A stretch of 18,016 bases of DNA from Spirochaetaceae bacterium (lineage in GTDB: Bacteria > Spirochaetota > Spirochaetia > Treponematales > Rectinemataceae). Shown here one piece after another: positions 13,166 to 18,016 of this stretch. How positions within the stretch are numbered: the first letter of the stretch is position 1; the number at the start of each line of letters is the position of its first letter. A program made the translations under genes and the position numbers. The stretch covers positions 1 through 18,016 of the forward strand of contig JAEUJG010000186.1 in NCBI GenBank assembly GCA_016794765.1. The letters run 5' to 3'. A model generated the notes under the pieces. The model was not told the DNA's origin. It did no database searches and was given only the letters and a program-made list of their open reading frames with translations.

Positions 13166-13717
13166 ATGGATGCATCGATCGACAAAGCCTACCCGGACGT
13201 CCAGCCTCCCGGCCGGCCCGTCGCGAGGCTCTACGCGCGCGTCGCGCTCGGGCTCGTCGGCCGGGCCTTCGCCCTGGCGCAGCGCCTCGATCCGGACGTG
13301 CGGCGCGAGCTCGCGGACTTGCCCGCCGGCTTCGCCTTCGCGCTCCGGGTCCATCCGCGCGGCCCCTCGGCGGCGCTCAGGATGGGCGCCGACGGCAAGC
13401 TGCGCTACGTCGGCTTCGGCCCCGAGGCGCCGGAGGTGCTCATGCGCTTCCAGAACATGGCTTCCGCCCTTTCGGTCCTCACCTTTTCGGCGAGCGCCTT
13501 CGAAGTCTACGCGCGGAACGGGCTCGCCGTATCGGGCGACCTTCCCGCGACGATGGCCATCATCCGCGCCTTGGGGCTCGTGGAGACCCTTCTCCTCCCG
13601 CGCTTCGTCGTCAGGCGGGTCCTGAAGCGCGTCCCGGACATTCCCTTCCTCCGCAAGCACGGCGTCCGCGTCGCGCTCTATCTTTCGCTGCCCTTCGCGG
13701 GCCCGACCAAGGAGTAG
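13166..13717 (+). CDS. SCP2-like lipid-binding protein
   Basis: This protein of 183 residues from the chosen start resembles the sterol-carrier-protein-2 fold, which binds long-chain lipids in a hydrophobic tunnel. Support comes from the overall pattern: FALRVHPRGPSAALRMGADG, then PEVLMRFQNMASALSVL, AFEVYARNGLAVSGDLPATM and a hydrophobic C-terminal extension VETLLLPRFVVRRVL. A longer version from the ATG at 13118 would begin three bases after the tetR stop. I prefer 13166 because GGGGAG lies eight bases upstream and codons 13118-13165 have unusually many A/T third positions. It sits between tetR and the alcohol dehydrogenase, whose start follows three bases after this stop. That suggests the aldehyde or alcohol handled here is long-chain. 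The assignment rests on pattern, without a catalytic signature. Confidence 0.65.
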   Translation: MDASIDKAYPDVQPPGRPVARLYARVALGLVGRAFALAQRLDPDVRRELADLPAGFAFALRVHPRGPSAALRMGADGKLRYVGFGPEAPEVLMRFQNMASALSVLTFSASAFEVYARNGLAVSGDLPATMAIIRALGLVETLLLPRFVVRRVLKRVPDIPFLRKHGVRVALYLSLPFAGPTKE

Positions 13718-13720
13718 ACC

Positions 13721-14908
13721 ATGAAACGCGGCGAATACTTCGAATTCCACAATCCCGTCAAAATCCTCGCGGGCAAGAGCGCCCTCGACTCCCTGCCGAA
13801 CGAGCTCGAGCGCCTGGGCTCCAAGCGTCCCCTCCTCGTCACCGACAAGGGAGTGCGCGCGGTCGGCCTCCTCGACACCCTCCTCAAGGCCGCCGGCGAG
13901 TCTTCCCTCGTCCTCGGCGCCGTCTTCGACGACGTGCCTCCCGACTCCGGAACGCGCACCGTCGCGGCGGCCGCGAAGGTCTACCGGGAGAAAGCCTGCG
14001 ACGGCATCGTCGCCGTCGGCGGCGGTTCGGTCATCGACACCGCCAAGGCGGTCAACGTCCTCGTCACGAAGGGCGGCGACGACCTCGTCGCCTATTCGGG
14101 CGCGGGCGCGATCACGGGCCGGCTTTCGCCCTTCCTCGTCGTGCCGACCACCGCCGGCACCGGCAGCGAATGCACCCTGGTCGCCGTCGTCCGCGACGAC
14201 GAGCGGGCGCGGAAGCTCCTCTTCGTCTCGGCTTCCCTTCTCCCGGACGCGGCGATCCTCGATCCGCGCATGACGCTTACCCTGCCGCCCCTCGTCACGG
14301 CCGCGACCGGCATGGACGCCCTGACCCACGCGATAGAGGCGTCGATCTGCCTCGGGAAGAACCCGCTCTCCGACGTCTACGCGGACACGGCGATCCGCCT
14401 CGTCTCGGAGCGACTCGTCCACGTCGTCAGGAATCCCTCCGACACGGAGGCCAGGCTCGACCTGGCGGTGGCCTCCACGATGGCGGGCATCGCGTTCTCC
14501 AACTCCATGGTGGGCCTCGTCCACAGCCTCGGCCACGCGACAGGCGCGGTCTGCCACGTGCCGCACGGCGTCGCGATGAACATCTTCCTTCCCCACGCGC
14601 TCGAGTACAACCTCGAAAGCCGCGCCGCGGAGATCGGCCGCCTCCTCCTGCCCCTCGCGGGTCCGGAAGCCTACCACCGCACGCCCGAGGCCGGCCGGCC
14701 CGCGGCCGCGATCGCCCGCGTCAGGGAACTGCAGGATACCTTGTCCGGACTCGCCAAGCTCCCCCGCCGCCTCTCCGAGACGGGCAAGGTCGGCAAGGAA
14801 CACCACGCGGCCATCGCCCGCGCCGCGATCGACGACGCCTCTATCGCCTACAACCCCGCGGAGGCGACCCTCGCGGATTGCCTGGCCCTCCTCGAGCGGG
14901 CCGACTGA
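13721..14908 (+). CDS. Iron-type (group III) alcohol dehydrogenase
   Basis: This enzyme interconverts alcohols and aldehydes with NAD(P)H. The 395 residues are the family norm. The nucleotide-binding GGGSVIDTAKA lies at 100-110, and the signature VPTTAGTGSE at 141-150. Divalent-metal ligands are D199 and H203 (GMDALTHAIE), H268 (GLVHSLGHATG) and H282 (VPHG), all present. The start at 13721 has AAGGAG six bases upstream, overlapping the preceding stop codon. It is the last gene of the tightly packed operon and would complete a route from acid via aldehyde to alcohol together with the ferredoxin-linked oxidoreductase. The substrate cannot be told from sequence; the SCP2-like neighbour suggests a lipid-derived one. 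Confidence 0.93.
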   Translation: MKRGEYFEFHNPVKILAGKSALDSLPNELERLGSKRPLLVTDKGVRAVGLLDTLLKAAGESSLVLGAVFDDVPPDSGTRTVAAAAKVYREKACDGIVAVGGGSVIDTAKAVNVLVTKGGDDLVAYSGAGAITGRLSPFLVVPTTAGTGSECTLVAVVRDDERARKLLFVSASLLPDAAILDPRMTLTLPPLVTAATGMDALTHAIEASICLGKNPLSDVYADTAIRLVSERLVHVVRNPSDTEARLDLAVASTMAGIAFSNSMVGLVHSLGHATGAVCHVPHGVAMNIFLPHALEYNLESRAAEIGRLLLPLAGPEAYHRTPEAGRPAAAIARVRELQDTLSGLAKLPRRLSETGKVGKEHHAAIARAAIDDASIAYNPAEATLADCLALLERAD

Positions 14909-14928
14909 TCCCGATCCACCGCTCGGAC

Positions 14929-14958
14929 TTGATGCGCCGAAGCCTCCGGGGGTAGCAT
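14929..14958 (+). promoter_or_regulatory. Candidate promoter of the thioesterase gene
   Basis: TTGATG (14929-14934) is followed after 18 bases by TAGCAT (14953-14958). The predicted start near 14965 lies inside the right arm of the hairpin at 14943-14970, leaving a leader of about 10 bases with an exposed Shine-Dalgarno. Confidence 0.5.
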
Positions 14959-14970
14959 CGCCCCCGGAGG
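14943..14970 (+). promoter_or_regulatory. Perfect 10-bp hairpin that masks the thioesterase Shine-Dalgarno
   Basis: CCTCCGGGGG (14943-14952) pairs exactly with CCCCCGGAGG (14961-14970) across an 8-base loop. The right arm ends in GGAGG, the ribosome binding site, four bases before the ATG at 14975. In read-through RNA from the upstream operon this site would be hidden. It has no U-run and so is unlikely to be a standard terminator. Confidence 0.6.
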
Positions 14971-14974
14971 ATCC

Positions 14975-15745
14975 ATGAGCGCCTACGAGAGGAATTTCGT
15001 CGTCACCGCCCGCGATGTCGACCCGCAAAACCGCGTCCGCGCCGACGCCGTGGCGGTCATGCTCCAAGAGAGCGCCGCCCACCACGCCGACGCCTGGGGC
15101 ATGTCCATCCCCTCGCTCAACCGCGAAGGACGGACGTGGGTCCTCGCGAGACTCGCGATGGAATTCGGCGGCAGGCCGGGCTGGAAAGAGGAACTCCGCG
15201 TCGAGACCTGGTCCCGCGGCTTCCGCGGCCACGTCGCGACGCGCGACTATCTCGTGAGCGCGGCGGACGGCGGAGTGGTGGCCCGCGCCACTAGCGTCTG
15301 GTTCGTCATCGACCTAGCCACCCGGCGCCCCGTCCGCCTCGACGAATACGGGACGCGCGGCGCCCACGATCCGGACCGGACCGCCGGCGTCGACGAGCCG
15401 GGCAAGCTGGCTCCGCCCCCGCAGGGCGCAGCGGAGACCTTCCTCAAGGTCCGCGCGAGCGACCTCGACCTGAACGGCCACGTCAACAACTCCCGCTACA
15501 TCGAATGGCTGTACGAAGCGGTGCCGGCGAGCGTCCTCCAGTCCCGGCGCATGTCCCGGCTGGAACTGCACTTCCTCGCCGAGACCCATTATCCGGGCGA
15601 CATCCTCATCCGCCGCGCCGCGGAACCCGGCGCCGCGAACGGCGCCGCGAACGGCGCAGCGTCCGCGGAGGAACTCGGCTTTGTCCATTCGATCCTCCGC
15701 CCCGACGGCGTGGAGGCGGTCCGCGCCCGGAGCCGCTGGTCCTGA
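14975..15745 (+). CDS. Acyl-ACP thioesterase (FatA/FatB-like)
   Basis: This 256-residue cytoplasmic enzyme hydrolyses acyl-ACP to free fatty acid. It has two hot-dog folds, one in each half. The first starts ERNFVVTARDVDPQNRVRADAVAVMLQESAAHHA. The second carries the catalytic block SDLDLNGHVNNSRYIEWLYEA (162-182), with D163, N167 and H169 in the expected places. The length fits bacterial members. A low-complexity GAANGAANGAA stretch near residues 217-227 is encoded by a 12-bp repeat. It follows the alcohol dehydrogenase by 66 bp with its own likely promoter and could supply fatty acids to the aldehyde:ferredoxin oxidoreductase. Confidence 0.88.
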   Translation: MSAYERNFVVTARDVDPQNRVRADAVAVMLQESAAHHADAWGMSIPSLNREGRTWVLARLAMEFGGRPGWKEELRVETWSRGFRGHVATRDYLVSAADGGVVARATSVWFVIDLATRRPVRLDEYGTRGAHDPDRTAGVDEPGKLAPPPQGAAETFLKVRASDLDLNGHVNNSRYIEWLYEAVPASVLQSRRMSRLELHFLAETHYPGDILIRRAAEPGAANGAANGAASAEELGFVHSILRPDGVEAVRARSRWS

Positions 15746-15751
15746 AACGGG

Positions 15752-15780
15752 TTGCGCCGGAGGAGCCGAGAGCCTAGACT
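15752..15780 (+). promoter_or_regulatory. Promoter of the nucleotide cyclase gene
   Basis: TTGCGC (15752-15757) is followed after 17 bases by TAGACT (15775-15780), with the start near 15787 and AAGGAGG just before the ATG at 15829. Confidence 0.5.
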
Positions 15781-15828
15781 GATGGCCGGACGCGGCCGCA
15801 GGGCGCGCTCCGCCGCAAGGAGGACGAG

Positions 15829-16482
15829 ATGAGCACGCGGAGAACGATTTTCACGAGCGCTTCGGAAGACCGGCTGGAAAGGCTCATCGCCGAGCGGCTC
15901 AAGCCGGGCGCGGACAAGAAGCGCATCGACGAGCGGATCTGGGACCTTTTCGGCGAGGACTGGTGCGTCATGTTCACCGACCTCTCGGGCTTCTCGCGCC
16001 GCGTCGCCGAATTCGGCATCATCCATTTCCTGCAGACCATCCAGGAATCGGAGCGCCTGCTCGTGCCCATCATCGAGGACCACGACGGCTTCCTCCTCAA
16101 GGTCGAAGGCGACAGCTTCCTCGTGATCTTCCGCAACGCGCACAAGGCCCTGCGCTGTTCGGTGGAAATGCAGCGCGCCCTCGCGGCCTACGACGCCGGC
16201 AAGCCCGACGAGGAAAAGGTCCTTCTTTGCGTCGGCCTCGGCTACGGCCGGATGCTCCGGATCGGCGACACCGACGTCTACGGCACCGAGGTGAACGCCG
16301 CGAGCAAGCTCGGCGAGGACCGGGCCAAGGCCTGGGAAATCCTCGTCACGGGAGCCGTGCGGGACCAGTGCGAGGGAGCGGCCGGCATCGCCTTCACCGA
16401 GTTGGGCGAGCCGCCTTCGGGTTGCGACCGGGCCTACAAGGTCGAGTACGAGCTAAAGGCGTCCGGGACAAGGCGGCCCTGA
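15829..16482 (+). CDS. Single-domain class III nucleotide cyclase
   Basis: This 217-residue protein is essentially a lone class III cyclase domain with a short N-terminal helix and no membrane or sensor region. The first metal-binding motif is CVMFTDLSGFS (D51). The second, LLKVEGDSFLVIF, has K91 as the adenine-type lysine and D95 as the second metal ligand. D149 in DTDVYGTEVN is the usual base-recognition partner, so ATP is the likelier substrate. N156 of the transition-state pair is present, but the Arg normally four residues later is Lys (K160, VNAASKL), which may lower or alter activity. The start at 15829 has a perfect AAGGAGG five bases upstream. It converges on the radical SAM gene with a six-base gap between stop codons. 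Confidence 0.85.
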   Translation: MSTRRTIFTSASEDRLERLIAERLKPGADKKRIDERIWDLFGEDWCVMFTDLSGFSRRVAEFGIIHFLQTIQESERLLVPIIEDHDGFLLKVEGDSFLVIFRNAHKALRCSVEMQRALAAYDAGKPDEEKVLLCVGLGYGRMLRIGDTDVYGTEVNAASKLGEDRAKAWEILVTGAVRDQCEGAAGIAFTELGEPPSGCDRAYKVEYELKASGTRRP

Positions 16483-16488
16483 TCCGGG

Positions 16489-18016
16489 CTAGCGCCGGGC
16501 CCGGCGGCGCTCCACCTTCGGCCCTCCCGGTCCGGGCGCAACCGCTATCCGCGTCGCCCTTGGCCGCGCCGCCCGGACGAAGGCGGCCAGGTCCAGGGCA
16601 GCCGGGCCGAGGACCTCGTCCGGGTCGTAGGCCAGGTCGAGCTCGGAGCGCGCCCCTTCCGCCACGGCCCTGCCCCAGGCGCCGTTGAACCGAACGATGT
16701 CGCGCAACGCGGGCAACAGCCGCTCCGCGCCCCGCGCGCGGTACTCCCCTTCCAGGAAGGCCAGCTGCGACGCCTCGATCTCCGTCCCCGAAAGGCCGGC
16801 CGCGGCGGAAGCCCCGCCGGGCCTCGCCGCCAGGCTCTCCCCGAAGCGGGCCAGGAAGACCGAGGGCCGCGCCTTGAGCGGCTTCAGCGCCTGCAGGAAC
16901 CAGGCGACGGCGCGGCCGCGGCTGTAGAAGAGGTCGCAGGCGGCCGCGAGGCGCCCCGCGCGGGCCATCGCCTCGGCCGGGAAGCCGGGCGTCGCCGTGA
17001 CGAGGTAGGGCGGCTCCGGATCGGCGGCCAGGCCGTATTCCCCTGCCCGCTCCGCGAGCTCGGTGCCCGGCAGGACCGCGAGCGGAAAGACGTCGAGGTG
17101 GTTCGGCATGAGGCCGAGGGCGAAGTCGACGCTCCGCCCGAAACCTGCGGGGTCGTCGCCGGGGAGGCCGTAGATGAGGTCGAGGCCGAAGACGGCGCCC
17201 GCCTCGTTGAGATAGCCGATCCGGCGCGAAAAGTCCGCGGGATCGAGCTTCCGGCCGACCTTGGCTGAAACCTCGGGCACCGCGCTCTGAAGCCCTATCT
17301 GCAGGGAACAATCGATCGAGGCGAAGCGGCGCGCGAGGTCGCGGTCGAGGAACTCCGCCCGCACCTCGAACTTCCAGTGGATCCCCGCGCCGCGCCTTTC
17401 GATGAGGGCCAGGAGTTCCTTCGCGCGCGCGCGGTCGGCGTTGAAGGTGGGATCGAGGACGAAGACCTGCGGGACCTCCGCGCCGCCCGAACGCGCGGCC
17501 TTGGCGAAGAGCTCGAGCTCGGCCTCGACGCGGGCGCGGGGAAAGCGGCGGAGACCCGTCTCGCCCTTGCCTTCGTAGCAATAGGCGCAGCGGAAGGGAC
17601 AGCCGCGCGTCAGCTCCCAGAGGGCGCCGCCGCGCGCGGCGGGATCCAGGAGGCCCGCGAGCCAGGGCGAGGGCAGGACCGCGAGGTCCTCCGCGGGCGC
17701 CCGCCGCGAGGCCTCCGGCCGGCCGGGAAGAGCGACGCCTTGGATTTCGCACAACGCGCTCTCGAGTGAACGCGCGCGGGCCGCGGGGCCGGACCCGGCG
17801 ACGGGCGGGGCCTTGGCCGCGGCGTCGAGGACGCGGATCGTCGCGCCCTCGCCCTCGCCGCGGATCGCGAAGTCGATGTCGCCGGCGGCGAGGAGGGGCC
17901 CGGGATCGGCCGTGGGCTCGGGGCCGCCGGCGAAGAGGAGGAGGTCCGGCGCCCCGGAGCGGAGGAGGGCGGCGACCTCCGCTACGCGGCGGCGGTTCCA
18001 GGCATAGACGGAAAAG
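16489..18016 (-). CDS. B12-binding-domain radical SAM protein, N-terminus beyond the window
   Basis: The frame is open from 18015 to the stop at 16489-16491 (508 residues visible) and continues past the right edge. The visible N-terminal part is the end of a cobalamin-binding domain: SVYAWNRRRVAEVAALL, LLLFAGGPEPTADPG and DFAIRGEGE. Next comes the radical SAM core, with ELTRGCPFRCAYCYEG giving C139, C143 and C146 in visible numbering, later IHWKFEVRAEF, SLQIGLQSAV and LDLIYGLPGDD, and a C-terminal domain of about 200 residues. It probably uses a 4Fe-4S cluster, S-adenosylmethionine and perhaps B12 for a methyl transfer or ring rearrangement; the substrate is unknown. A TTG at 17754 would start after the B12 domain and is rejected because the upstream frame is clearly coding. 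Confidence 0.88.
   Translation of the reverse strand, partial: FSVYAWNRRRVAEVAALLRSGAPDLLLFAGGPEPTADPGPLLAAGDIDFAIRGEGEGATIRVLDAAAKAPPVAGSGPAARARSLESALCEIQGVALPGRPEASRRAPAEDLAVLPSPWLAGLLDPAARGGALWELTRGCPFRCAYCYEGKGETGLRRFPRARVEAELELFAKAARSGGAEVPQVFVLDPTFNADRARAKELLALIERRGAGIHWKFEVRAEFLDRDLARRFASIDCSLQIGLQSAVPEVSAKVGRKLDPADFSRRIGYLNEAGAVFGLDLIYGLPGDDPAGFGRSVDFALGLMPNHLDVFPLAVLPGTELAERAGEYGLAADPEPPYLVTATPGFPAEAMARAGRLAAACDLFYSRGRAVAWFLQALKPLKARPSVFLARFGESLAARPGGASAAAGLSGTEIEASQLAFLEGEYRARGAERLLPALRDIVRFNGAWGRAVAEGARSELDLAYDPDEVLGPAALDLAAFVRAARPRATRIAVAPGPGGPKVERRRARR

Noticed and set aside
14943..14970. Intrinsic terminator for the alcohol dehydrogenase operon
   Set aside because: The stem is perfect but no U-run follows, and the right arm is the thioesterase ribosome binding site, so a translational role fits better.
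12905..15232. A 775-codon minus-strand ORF spanning four plus-strand genes
   Set aside because: It runs antisense through several well-supported genes and their junctions. Its composition is Arg/Gly/Glu/Asp-rich with no domain pattern.

Overview
The window is very GC-rich and gene-dense, with GC-rich third codon positions. The gene content suggests an anaerobic bacterium with a large signalling repertoire: a tungsten/molybdenum aldehyde:ferredoxin oxidoreductase with a four-cluster ferredoxin, an oxygen/NO-type hemerythrin protein, c-di-GMP enzymes and a class III nucleotide cyclase. A GC-rich member of the Spirochaetota (or a similar free-living anaerobe) would fit, but this is a weak inference from gene style, not from a marker gene.

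Layout. Positions 1-2432 (minus strand): a ketopantoate-reductase-family gene cut by the left edge, preceded by an archaeal-type, AsnRS-derived asparagine synthetase. The synthetase is fronted by a roughly 450-bp leader holding two unannotated short ORFs. Both are rich in Asn codons and each is followed by an intrinsic terminator, so this looks like a tandem asparagine attenuator. Positions 2404-2687 (plus): a possible frameshifted small ORF. Positions 2684-5137 (minus): truA, a small two-helix membrane protein and a membrane diguanylate cyclase, probably one operon. Positions 5258-7719: a 91-bp inverted-repeat element, then a MEDS-domain sensor (minus) and a divergent GGDEF-like/EAL phosphodiesterase (plus). 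With the cyclase this forms a small c-di-GMP signalling cluster.

Positions 7793-10007: two arrays of short tandem repeats; a short membrane 4Fe-4S protein (minus), probably leaderless; and a divergent DUF438-hemerythrin-PAS protein. The latter's promoter carries a GTAAC-N4-GTTAC palindrome at the position expected for a Crp/Fnr-type activator. Positions 10093-14908 (plus): a tightly coupled operon of polyferredoxin, aldehyde ferredoxin oxidoreductase, TetR regulator, SCP2-like lipid-binding protein and iron-type alcohol dehydrogenase. A perfect 10-bp-arm palindrome at the predicted transcription start is a natural operator for the operon's own TetR. An acyl-ACP thioesterase follows at 14975 behind its own promoter. 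Together these genes could convert acyl-ACP to free acid, aldehyde and alcohol. Positions 15752-18016: a class III cyclase (plus), converging on a B12-binding radical SAM gene that runs off the right edge (minus).

The most interesting items are the tandem Asn leader-peptide attenuator, the activator-type palindrome upstream of the hemerythrin protein, and the TetR-controlled acid/aldehyde/alcohol operon with its adjoining thioesterase. All functions are read from sequence alone; no database search was possible.
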